From Sarocladium kiliense (lineage: Eukaryota; Ascomycota; Sordariomycetes; Hypocreales; Sarocladiaceae): a stretch of 64,000 nucleotides of DNA. The notes beneath the pieces are model-generated. The model saw only the letters and a program-made list of their open reading frames with translations. It had not been told where the DNA came from and searched no databases. Location of the stretch: NCBI GenBank assembly GCA_030734395.1, contig JAUZTG010000051.1:310001-374000 (forward strand), written 5' to 3'. Positions within the stretch are counted from its first letter, which is position 1. Each line of letters starts with the position of its first letter. Positions 1 through 10,193 of this stretch are shown here, piece by piece. Both the position numbers and the translations under genes were made by a program.

Positions 1-1
1 G

Positions 2-523
2 CCTTTCTTCGAGGACTACGCCGCAATGCACGGCGGACGCAGGCCCTATGTCAACCCAGGACCACTGGCCCGCTGGATATGGGGTCAGGCAAACGCCACC
101 GACGAAATCTATGCCCAAGCCCTGCGTAATATCTCTACCTTCACGGAGTGGTATGCTACTGACGGCTACGGGCGTCATGATCCTGAGGCCTGCTCCGAGA
201 GCCTTTATACCTATGTCTGGCAGAATGGTATGCCCTCGTACCGGGACGAGTATTTCTCAGCCCGCACCACCCCGCCTCTCGGCATGGACGAGACTTCCGT
301 CGCTGTGATGGCCGGCATCCCTGAAGTTGTCATACCCATTGGCGAGGTGGCCTACAATAGCAGCAGATCTCTTCAGACGGAATATCTCCCTGTTTCGATG
401 GCTCTGAGGATGGCAAGGGGCTGTGATTTTGCCCTTGCGAATCTGGTTGCCAAGCTCGAGGAGGAGGGCATCATTCGACCTGTTGCTGCTGGATCAATGA
501 TGTTCCCTGAGGAGCATAATTGA
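2..523 (+). CDS. Amidase, C-terminal part (5' end outside window)
   Basis: The reading frame is open from base 2 to the TGA-terminated end, so only the last 173 residues or so are in the window. The segment around residues 98-155 (M-A-G-I-P-E-V-V-I-P-I-G, then N-S-S, then E-Y-L-P-V-S, then R-G-C-D-F-A-L) follows the C-terminal pattern I know from fungal amidase-signature enzymes, which hydrolyse amide bonds with a Ser-cisSer-Lys triad. That triad lies in the missing N-terminal part, so activity cannot be judged here. The ATG at 26 is internal and not the true start. The gene ends at the edge of an AT-rich stretch. The family call is from memory of the pattern; substrate unknown. Confidence 0.75.
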   Translation, partial: PFFEDYAAMHGGRRPYVNPGPLARWIWGQANATDEIYAQALRNISTFTEWYATDGYGRHDPEACSESLYTYVWQNGMPSYRDEYFSARTTPPLGMDETSVAVMAGIPEVVIPIGEVAYNSSRSLQTEYLPVSMALRMARGCDFALANLVAKLEEEGIIRPVAAGSMMFPEEHN

Positions 524-1375
524 TTTGGGAGTGTCCCTTTTATTTGAGTCTCGTTGCGCAGCATCCCTATTCCGTTATATGACGGCCCTACTCGCCGGCT
601 TTGGCTATTTAAATCACGCTTTCTAGATATAAAAAAGAGAATTAAGCATATAGTTAAGTACACCGCTATCATTGAGCCTAATAATAACCTCTAACCAACG
701 ATACCAAGGGTGCGACGTAATAGTACCGAAGATAAGATTTAATGGCCCGTATATATCCTCCACATCTATATATTCTATTCTAATATAAGATTACATAGCC
801 TATTCATACAAGTTAAATATACTACTAACCCTTATTTATAATACCATGACTATTAAAAAGTCTTATTAAATAAGAACCTTATACAAATCATAGGCTTATA
901 ATATATTTATTAGTCATACTATTGGAGTAGAAGGCAACACACTTTATGCACCCATAGCCCTGTATCCAAGTAACAGCCAAGCATATTATATCCGGTCGAG
1001 GAGCCCGGTACTGGTTAACCCGGGTTCACGGGGGATTACACCAGAACCAATTCTTGTAATATAGCGCAGATCGTCTCATAGGTGAAAGCTATTATTCTAT
1101 ATAATCGCTAGCGATCTGCGACCCAGATATAAGCAAGCAACAGCCGCGTTGGGATGTTAGCAGGAAGAGTGGAAGGTCGCAACTTTTACGACATATGATA
1201 GTACCGGGAACGGTATGAGCCGACCCTTGGCGATGTGCAAACGCTGATTCTTTGTTTCGGCGATCCGCTGATAGACATGGGCATGTCTGTGTGGGCAACG
1301 CAATCGACCGAAATATCCAGCCTACTGAGCGGTGATCGTCCAGCCACAATGGCGAGCATCTCCCGAAACTTCTGA
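524..1375. other. Intergenic region with AT-rich island
   Basis: About 600-960 is strikingly AT-rich, with many TA dinucleotides and no usable reading frame. It returns abruptly to balanced composition near 990. This resembles RIP-mutated repeat remnants, but no parent element can be recognised. The rest (1000-1375) is the 3' flank of the minus-strand NLR gene. Confidence 0.5.
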
Positions 1376-4300
1376 TTACATGGGCACCGTCGACATGCGA
1401 ATCATGTCGTCGACGCTCCAAGAGACACGTCCCTGCGAGCTCGTCCCGTTGGTGGTCTCACGATCAGCTTTGGCTAACAGATCGTAGACTTCCTTGTTTC
1501 CGTTGGCATGAGCCAGCTGGATTGGCGTGGAACCGCTGTCGTCCCGTATCCTCAGATCCAGCTTGCATATGCTTAGCAACGTTTCTATGATGCTCACGTC
1601 TCCTGCGATGACAGCCCAGTGTAGGAACGTCCAACCCCAACGATCCTTTCTGTTGACATCCACGCGACCCGTTTCGAACAGACGTCGAACGCATTCTTTG
1701 TTACGACTCGCAATCGCAGACATTAGTGGAGTCTCGCCAGACTGATCCCATGTATTCACGTCGATCTCCCTTCGGTCCAACAGAAGACCGAGAACAATGG
1801 CGTCGCCCGCCTGAACAGCGAGCTGAAGCGGTGTGGCATCGTTTCCACCGCCGTCGCGAGCGTTTACATCTATTTCAGGCCGGCTCAGCAACATCTTCAG
1901 AGTGTCATGGTCCCCTTGTTCAACAGCCATGTGCAATGCTGTTCGGCTGCTTCGATCATAACAGTTTACGTCGGTATCAGTGTTCTTCAAGAGAAACTCG
2001 ACCACAGTCTTTTGTCGTGACTGAATTGCCCAGTGAAGAGGTGTGCTCTTGTCCCAACGGGTATTTACGCTGAGACCTGGCTCGGCAACCAGAATCTGCA
2101 CGAGCTCGCAATGTCCCTTCGACGAGGCCCAACAGAGAACCTCAGATCCGCTGATTTCATCTTCAAATATGTCATGGACGGACACATCTGTTCTCAAAAT
2201 GGCTGTCAGCATCTTGTGAAAGTCCCGAAAGCCAGCGACGCGGCACATGGCTGAAAGCCGATCCTTGGGAGCCAGTGCAACTAGGAAGAAGGCGCCAATA
2301 GACACACTCCGCTCGAGAAGTCGGAAAAGCATACTGAACGTGTGGTGGCTGTACACTGCTTTGCTTGCCAAAGACTGCCAGTCAATCTCGACTGCAATCT
2401 GTTCAAGGACATATCGCCGAGTACCACGGTCCTGCGCAGAAATGTGCTCCTCAGTCAGAGCCCGGAGCGCGACTGCACAGTTGTGATACCAGTCGCCAAT
2501 ATTCAGGTAGCAACCAGATGCCGCCAATCGTCGCAGCATCTTCTCGGCCGAGCCGTCTGCTGCTCTATTGGTCTGTAAGCAATGCAGTCGAATCAGGGAT
2601 GGTAGGCCGTAGTTCATCAATGCCACAGCCACATCAGGGGATCGAAGGGCAGAATGCCAGTACGCCCAGTTGCTCTTCAACTCCTCAAGGAAGTGCTCCT
2701 GATCGACGAGGCCCGAAGTTTGAGCTTCATTGGCGTGATACATCATCCATTTTTTAGCGTATTCCACCAGCAAGGGCTGCCATTCCGTGGCAGCGCTCCC
2801 AACTCGAAAAAGCTCAGTGCGTACAAATGGACGTGATGGACAAATATCCTTCAGAACGTCGTGACTGAGTGCTGACGCGAATTCTGTATTCCGCGGCACG
2901 GTGCCATCCAGACACATCAACCTTGCGAGGCCCCCTTCGTTCAAGAGGAAGTCTCGTACAGATTCGTGGATGACTTGCACATGCTTCTGGCCGATTTCGA
3001 CAAGGCCACGCGAAACATGTAGAATGAAGAGCGCTACAACTTCGTCCGATGGTGGTATTAGTCGGGTTTCCTGGTATTGTGCCATCTCACCGAGCTGGAC
3101 AGCCTCCCACAATTGTCCTGGAGTTAGAGCCTCCTGGGTAAAGACTATCCACTGCATACAAAGCAACAGCCTAGAATCTGGTGGATATTGGCTCGATTTG
3201 CTCAGCCCCAAGATGTTCTCCAAGAGATCGGAAAGCTCTTCCGGAATGCCATTCAAGGTGTTTTGAACTTCGTCGTCTGTCTCAAGCTCACCCTGTCTGG
3301 CCTTTTTGTTTACAATACTGATGACAAGGGCGCACCACAGGAACACTCCGTTTGCCTTCTCTTGGAGTCGCGTGCGAATGATCCCTGCGAGTCGGTGGTT
3401 GTTGACCTTCAGCTTTTGCTCGATGAATCTTGCAATGTCGGCTTTGTGTCCATCTTGTTCCGCGATTGGCAGCGGATGAAAAGTATTGCCAGGCACGGTG
3501 ATGTGTGGAAAGTATCTGCTCGCCAGACAAACACGAAGGGATACAGGTTGGTCCTCGGCGCTATCCATGAAAGCGCAGAAGTCATCGATCATCTGCTGTG
3601 CTTGAGTCTCGTCGCACTCGTCAAGAGCATCGACGAAACAAGTGATTCTCCTATCCATGAAAGCGCAGAAGTCATCGATCATCTGCTGTGCTTGAGTCTC
3701 GTCGCACTCGTCAAGAGCATCGACGAAACAAGTGATTCTCTTATGGGTATTGGCTCGGACGATCTTATTGAAGAGCTCTTTCAGTCGGCCCAGTCGCCAA
3801 TTACCTCCGTGTGGCAGGATGCTTCGTACATATTTGATATGGAGCTTTGGGTCCGGTAAAAGACTCTCGATGAGCTGAACCAGCAATGTTCGGTACATGC
3901 CTTCCGTGGATTTCTCCAGCTCTGATCCTCGGGCGTTGAAGAAATGAACCAGGACGATCTCTCCGGGTTCCCCGATGTGTCCCCGCTCGATTGCATACTT
4001 CATTAAAGTCGATTTCCCTGTCCCTGCCTTGCCTTTAACCCACAGAAGACGAGGGTGTTGGCTCTTGAAGCTACCCTGCCAGCTCGTCCATTGTGATGTG
4101 CGAAGAAGCCACTCGCATGTGTGTTTGCATTCATCGGCCACGTCCAATCGCCGATCGTCCATTCCCTCGAAGCTGAGCGAGTCGATCAATCTTTGTATCA
4201 GGTCCGGGTTATATTGCGACGTTACTGTGCGCCGTGTGTTAGCTGGCGGAGCTGAGAAGAGGGACGAAACGGATACTCACCATTGTACGTGACATTTCCA

Positions 4301-4425
4301 TCGACCTGGATTTTCGAGCCGCCATACGCCATCAACCCACGGCCAACATGCAGAGACGTGCCAACAAGGCTCTGGCCTGCCTCAGCCGGGAAGGCAGGCA
4401 GCGTTGGCGAGTCTTCGACACTCAT
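1376..4425 (-). CDS. NACHT-ankyrin NLR-like protein with amyloid-like N-terminal motif
   Basis: Exons 4425..4281 and 4224..1376 flank a 56-nt intron (GTGAGT..CACAG) and give 997 residues. Residues 1-48 form a short N-terminus with no folded domain but with the pattern G-S-x5-G-N-V at 36-45, resembling the HET-s-related amyloid motif (HRAM) found at the start of some fungal NLRs. A NACHT NTPase follows: the Walker A box GKAGTGKS is at 113-120 and Walker B (hydrophobics then D-A-L-D-E) near 211-220. The C-terminal 300 residues carry about six to seven ankyrin repeats with TPLHWA/TALHMA-type turns. Family members act as intracellular sensors in non-self recognition and regulated cell death. Oddity: the 30-residue Walker B segment is exactly duplicated (3561-3740). 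No HeLo-type effector gene is visible next to it. Confidence 0.88.
3561..3740. repeat. Perfect 90-bp tandem duplication inside the NLR gene
   Basis: Bases 3561-3650 are repeated without a mismatch as 3651-3740. The unit is 30 codons, so the frame is kept and the protein carries the Walker B segment (I-T-C-F-V-D-A-L-D-E-C-D and the following helix) twice, at about residues 210-239 and 240-269. Perfect identity points to a very recent event or to an assembly artefact. Confidence 0.97.
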
Positions 4426-5279
4426 GTCGTCACATAGTCGCGGACCCTGATTCAGACTTGAGTGAGCATATCATGCAACAAGCGCACCGCCATACAGGTG
4501 CGGCCTGAATATAACGAAGGCTCCAGATCAGCGATTATGCAAAGTGTGAAGGCATCCTGCCGCTGGCGGGATGGGGAGACCGATAAGAACTATGGTGGCC
4601 TCCAGCTCCTTCGCATTATTGTTTCGGTGGCGTTTCTGGATCACGAGCTGAGCATCCTTGACATGCGAAACTGGCTGTCCAATAATACTCAAGCTGAAGC
4701 CGCTGCGCCATGACCAGCCGCTGCGAGGGGAGTCTTCAGAGCCTGACATCCGCCTGGCGAATGAACAGGGATTCAGCCGGTCTGCCACTTGCACGTCAGC
4801 AGCAACGCAAACGGGATCATATGAAATGGGAAGAGCCCTAAAGCGCCTTTGCGACCTGCGCCGCCTGCGTTCGCCAACCTCAACCCCGGAGTCAATGCCA
4901 CCCCACCCGAACGCGGCCTCGTCTATCTTGCGAAGCAAGTCTACGATTCCTAGTCCCGTACTATGCAAGCCATGCGATGACCAAAGCAGATAGTTACCGG
5001 ATTAGTGTTGCTGTCCAGGCGGCAAAGCTAGTGCGGTCCATCGCTAGACAGCGCTACTAACCTTGCACTTGACAAGGGCGTTGCGGCTACGAGGCATCTT
5101 GCGCCAAGCATGTGACAGAATTGCTTTCAGTATGACATTCAATTGAAGCTTCTCAGAAGTTGTAGTGTCTTCTCGTGTCAAAGACGCTCGGCCTCCGAAA
5201 TCTAGCACAAGGACGATTACTGTAGGCAAGAAACCACCCGTTTCTACCTTCATCCTTTCATCCTTCGCCCCCTTTGCCT
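4426..5279. other. Intergenic, no gene seen
   Basis: Upstream region of the NLR gene. Open frames here (for example 4528-4968 minus, 5044-5406 minus) lack motifs, splice-consistent extensions or plausible starts. I see no HET-s/HeLo-like partner for the NLR. Confidence 0.5.
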
Positions 5280-5717
5280 TTACGCAGCCCAAGACATACC
5301 GTCCGCTTCCCTCTTTCCAATGCCACCGGGAGGATAACAGTATTGACCGTAGGATATTTGGACACTCTCGGAATGCTCTCCATTGGGGTGCATCAGCTTC
5401 TTGCACTGGATACTGTGGCTGACACTCGTCGAGGCGCAGCCAGTATCGACGTCGCTATGGGCGCACAGCCCACCCACATTGCTCTCCGAGTTCGGAATGG
5501 CAATGTTCTCGAGGCCTGCGATATCTTCTGTCGTCTGCATCTTGAGTGCTGGGACATCTTTGCCGGTTCTCATGCAAAGGTCTGAGTTAGGCAAAAGCCT
5601 TCACCAGCTGGTTCTGCAGTGCTTGCAGTCGTCGTCGTGGCAGGGCCAGAAGATGACTTCTACCCTGGCCGTGACGAGGACCGGTAGAATAGTGGCGATA
5701 AGGTTGGTCTATTTCAT
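5280..5717 (-). pseudogene. Small secreted protein gene with two in-frame stops
   Basis: A single minus-strand frame runs from an ATG in good context (5717, preceded by ACA and by a TATAAA-type box about 40 nt upstream) to a TAA at 5280. After M-K the third codon is TAG, and a TGA follows near 5605. Between them the peptide reads like a signal sequence (T-N-L-I-A-T-I-L-P-V-L-V-T-A) followed by a Cys-rich stretch (C-x6-C and more Cys). The downstream part has further Cys, giving about 145 codons. Both stops are one C-to-T change from sense codons (CAG, CGA). I tested an intron that would remove the TGA, but the phase does not fit. The original function is unknown. It could instead be a chance open frame. 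Confidence 0.38.
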
Positions 5718-5850
5718 TGTTGCGGTGATGTTGAATGTGAGGCAACAATGTAGAGGCTTTATAGTTTGGGGTAGACGGGTTCCTTGGAAGACTGGGTGCA
5801 CTGGGAATTGGGAAGAAAGGTAATAAAGTTGACGGAACTCGTGCTTCACT

Positions 5851-6283
5851 TTATACTTGACTTACTGCCATCAGTTTATGAACCTGATCTCGATCTCAAC
5901 CATGTCTAGAGTAAGATTACTGCCAACCTTCAAGTCCGAACAACATGGATCAGAAGTACTAGATCGCCACTTACGGTAATGATATGCAACATTTCCTGGG
6001 ATAGATGACGGACCTGCTTTGGTATCACTGTTCCTATTGAAAGCCCAAGAATCGAGTATAAGTGAAAGTGGTGCAAGCCAAGAGGCTGCTTTGCCTCTGA
6101 CAAGGCCATGCCGGCTACGTCTTTCCGAACAAACCGAGCGAAACGTGGCTTGGCAGCTGCGGTCAATTCCTCTGGAGTTCCACGTTCTGGATAGTCAACC
6201 TTGTACTTCGTAATATCCTTCATATATATATGGAGGAGAAGGATGACCAAGCCTGTCAATACGACATTGATATAACGCCGCAT
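5851..6283 (-). CDS. Small membrane-anchored hypothetical protein
   Basis: ATG at 6283; exons 6283..5975 and 5883..5851 are joined across a GTAAGT..CAG intron in phase 0, giving 113 residues. The N-terminus is one hydrophobic segment (residues 4-20, I-N-V-V-L-T-G-L-V-I-L-L-L-H) followed by a Lys/Asp-rich, then Ala/Arg-rich stretch, as in a type II membrane protein or an uncleaved signal anchor. Residues 80-105 hold a second hydrophobic patch. I recognise no domain. The acceptor at 5884 was chosen because nearer ones give immediate stops. It could be a fragment of a longer decayed gene. Confidence 0.35.
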
Positions 6284-7744
6284 TGAACAGTGCTGTCGCA
6301 TTCTTCGTTTGCCCAGGGAACCTCTTAGCGGATAAGATGCACATCACGATTTGGGCCTTGATAAGGCCACAAGTCAGCACTGAACATCAGGACTGAGATC
6401 GAGCTCGAGCTGGATGCATAAAGCGTTACGTCATTCCGATACTTGTCTCTCTGTTCAAAACTTTTGACAGCAATCTCCAATGAAAATCGAAGGGAACGTA
6501 GGGTCATTAGAATGCTAATACTATATGGCCGGCTCGTCCAGGTGTCAGGTGCTCTCTTTAGTGTTGACCAAGAGGTTTCTTGGAAGTTCGATGTGTTAGA
6601 ATCATGTTTAAACCGAATGAAAGTTAGCCTTCTCACCTTTTCGTTCGTGATACTCCTTCCCTTCGAGACACTGACAGTGGCAGAAGATAGAGCATCAGGC
6701 ACAACACATTTGAGGGCTCTGTGATGTAGAAAAGGCCAGGTCATTATAAAGTGATCAACATCAGCTCTGTTCAACTTATAGCTCATATGGCACCTCAAGA
6801 GACGTTCTTTTAGCTGTGAATAGCCAATATTCACACTGGTTTCGAGACGTGGCAGCGTTCTCACTTCGTGCGCGCAAAGGATATGGCAAGAAAAGATACG
6901 GAGAGGCAGAGGTGCAGTCGCATTGTCACCAAAACTATATGAGTCTTGGCGTCAAGTGATGTGCTCAAAGCATTGCTCGGAGATATTTGGCTTGGCGGAG
7001 TGGTTGCGCTGATCTGTGGGCAGTTATGAGACGTCTAAGAGCTCTAGACTTCAGCCAATAATACTGTTCATGTGCTTTTCATTGTGACTTCAGGCTTTCT
7101 CAACTCAGACTTTCTCAAAGTTCATTTCATATCGTATGGATAGATCCAGTTGTGCAGTTACACACAGAGACACCATACTGACGAGGTTCGTGAGCCTACC
7201 AGATACCCTTCTTTTACCTCCCAAACATGACAGCCGCAGTATCATATACTTGGAGTTTGCTCATAATCCGGGTCAATCTCGATCTTGGCAGGTACCTTAT
7301 ACCTCTGTGGTGGGGCCTGTGAATGCAGCCATGTGTTGGGCATCAACGTTATTGGTGATGATCGCCAAAACCTGCAGGCCGTCATGCATGAGCTTCCCGC
7401 AATTGCGTTCCCCACGAGCCCTCTATGAGGTATTGCAAGATAGATCTGACCAGGATGAAGCTTCGTCGGTCACAAGCCTTCTTCGTGTTTGAAAGGCAGC
7501 TTCACAATTTGAATCAATCCTCAGCGCCTCCCACAATTACAATTTCCAAGTCGAGCAGCCCTCTCAACAGTGGCTGGGCACCCCACGTTTAATCGGAGGC
7601 CTGCAGGTGACCGATTTCAGGGCCGTACGTAACTGGCAGCGAGAACCTGAGAGGGCAGATGCTCTGTGGTCGGATGCTCCAGGCCATCGTTCGCCCGCAA
7701 TCGATATATACAAGGCTGATCCGCCCCCGAAACATTTCCTCGGA
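6284..7744. other. Long intergenic stretch, no supported gene
   Basis: Several open frames exist, the largest at 6325-6864 on the minus strand and 7136-7492 on the plus strand. Neither shows domain motifs, a signal peptide or splice-consistent neighbours. The 3' end (from 7493) is open in the frame of the next gene but has no ATG before 7745. Confidence 0.45.
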
Positions 7745-9525
7745 ATGCAACCGAATAGCCCGTGGAAGGGCCTTTACACCGAAGACCATGCACTTGAGAA
7801 TCATCGAACCGCCCCGCGAAATGCTGGTGTTGGCAGCCATGCACACTGCAAGTACGTGATGCCCTTGTCAGTGCATGTAGTTTGTGTAACTAACAGCATG
7901 CACATAGCGACGAATCGTTGGCGCGTGAGCTGATGGATGCTCTGGATAGTGCGAGACGCAATGAATGGCTGGTCAAAAACGAACCAATGGATGAATTGTT
8001 AAAGGGCAGAGCGCATCCGTCACCCACACGATCGGCCTCATCACATGCAATGTCCGCAGAACCATACAGGTCTCACATTGCCACAAAGCTGCCTCGAACG
8101 ATGGAATTGCTCATGGATCCGAGTGACGACGACGCACCAATCACTGCCAGGCTGGCCTGGTTGGCAGATGTGCGAGCCGGAATGGAACAAGAACATGATA
8201 CTTCAGCTCAGCCTGCCGACAGGAGCGGCACTCGGAAGAGAATAATAACCCCTCCATCCCGAGGACAGGGGAAAGGCCGGGCCAAGAGCCCAGCAAGATC
8301 CGAAATGATTGGGAGCCCTGTCTTCGAGCGCGGCAATTACTCCCCCACACGTCACGGCATAGCTTCAGAACTGGGACCTTGTGGCAGCTTGGTTCAGTCA
8401 ACTTCTTACCAAGGAATTGGCCTGCAGCCATCTGCCCCGATAATTGTTAATGTTTGCACTGAGTCGGCTTCTTCTGGTAATCCTCATCGAAGCGAACTGG
8501 TCGCGACTGACCAAAAGCCCATTCGGTCGTCTGCCAGAAGGCCACGGCCTATACCGCCTCATCGCGCGAACACCAACACCACCTCCGCTCCATCAACCGC
8601 AGGGCTAAATTCCACAAGCTCTTATTCCGGACAGTCTCTACTGTCGACTGCAGTCACGTCTGAACCACCGCCCACCAGGGCTGAAGCTACCCCTACAACA
8701 AGGATGGAGGATCGTGGACCGCATGTAGGGGATGGACAAGCTCTCCGCTTTGCGTGTCCATGGGCGAGGATGTTTGGAAAGGATGGAAAACAGAGATGTA
8801 TTGGGGAATTTAGCACTGGCTTTCGAGATATGGGCCGTGTCAAGTGAGTCATTCTCGGAGGACTGACATGTCTAGCGTTTGGCTAATCTTGGGATCCAGG
8901 GAGCATATAGATCGGGCGCACCTGAGAGAACCCAGAACATGTCCCCATGCAAACTGCCCGGGCTTTGGTAGGAACCTGTGGAGAGCAGTCCTCAAAGGCA
9001 AGAGTGACGAGGACAAAAAGAGACTTAGCAATGACTGCCCTCACGATAGGCTCGACGAGCGAGACTACGTATGGAAAGATGACTTCAGGAGAATTTGCAA
9101 GGCTGCAGATGAGGCCAAGGTAATGAAGAGAGACAGGTGGGAATTCATCTTCCGGGGACTTTTCGACTGGCCTGCCAACGAGCACGTCCCTGACCCTTGT
9201 GAGTTGCAACCTAAAGTCTTCGGCTGGACCCATTTTGTATTCCGACACAAGACAGAGCGACTGACCACAAGCGCTGCACACAGACGTTCGTACGGGTTCA
9301 GCGTCCTCAGAAGCCCAGAGGCAAGATGATGGCACAGTGGAACCTTTCCACGTGCGTGAGCTGAAGGATCATGACGAGGAGGTACTGGGCGGCATGCACC
9401 GAAGACTGAATTCTATCAAAATGGACCCTCAGATGAAACTAATGGTTTTGGATGCCCTGCAGGAGGAGCAGAGGGCAGTCCAAGCGCGGAGGGAGGGTGA
9501 GATAGCCAGAAGGCTCTCAAGATGA
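7745..9525 (+). CDS. C2H2-like zinc-finger family protein, uncharacterised
   Basis: Exons 7745..7851, 7908..8843, 8900..9198 and 9284..9525 (introns 56, 56 and 85 nt; the first two have CTAAC/CTAAT branch sites) give 527 residues. The first ~300 residues are low-complexity, Ser/Pro/Arg-rich and probably disordered. Residues ~310-400 contain F-A-C-P-W then a conserved F-x-D-M-x-R-V-K-E-H-I-x-R-A-H, then T-C-P-H-x-N-C-P-G-F. This is the degenerate Cys/His module common in fungal proteins that pair one zinc finger across an intron with a second Cys cluster. A charged, coiled-coil-like C-terminus ends the protein. Probably nuclear, by inference. The start is uncertain: the first intron is canonical and phase-compatible, but a start at the ATG at 7933 would remove it. 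Confidence 0.6.
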
Positions 9526-10193
9526 AGTGGCGCAGACCCTGCGGAACTCGGGCCTTCAAGCTGCTGCCAGTCAGCTAACTGTGTGTTATGGGATGGAGAT
9601 TTGGCTTTTTCGATACCCCAGTTTGCGTTCGAGAGGAAAGGAGATAGTTCATGCTTTCGAATGTTGGCTTGAAGTTAATGACTTGTCGGTGCCAGGCACA
9701 CTTTGACGATATCACGAACCTTGGGCACCTTGGCTACAGTCTGCTTTTGACGAAATAAAAGTCAAATACTGCTCAGCAGGATCCATCTCCGAACGTTCCT
9801 TACAAGTCGAAGAGAAGTGCCCAACTGTTCTGGGCGATGTTCTTACTGTACTGCTGTAAGCTGCGTGTCTCTTCTCGTGTTGCCGCCACCCTTTGCGAAT
9901 ACCCTCCAAAGTTGGGCAGAGTCATCTCCAGACAGGCAAGATAACAAATCGACCTCCAACAACTCACCGCATTTATCCCTCTCCAAGACTTTCTCTGACC
10001 GCTTCCAACAACCAACTACAGCCTCCTGTTGCGAACTCTGCGGGTCGCCAACCCCACCAGCTATTCCCCATCGCTGCCCAGCGCACAGCGCGGTTCAGGC
10101 GTCATAGTTGACCGCAACAGTTCACCATCGTGAATCTCGGGCGTCTCGCCAAAACTTCAACTCTACAAGCGACGGCGCAGCTCACACGGCACG
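9526..10193. other. Intergenic, dom34 upstream region
   Basis: 3' flank of the zinc-finger gene and 5' leader of dom34; C-rich and AC-rich tracts lie at 9940-10110. No gene seen. Confidence 0.5.

Noticed and set aside
4528..4968. Candidate effector partner for the NLR
   Set aside because: The frame has no HeLo-like helices and no copy of the GS/GN motif.
5590..5672. Intron that would remove the TGA in the secreted-protein pseudogene
   Set aside because: A GTAGAA..CTCAG intron is possible in size but leads straight into another stop in the resulting phase, and the TAG at codon 3 would remain.
6325..6864. 179-codon open frame on the minus strand
   Set aside because: No domain, hydrophobic segment or conserved-looking block. 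The composition is irregular and no splice-compatible partner exon was found.
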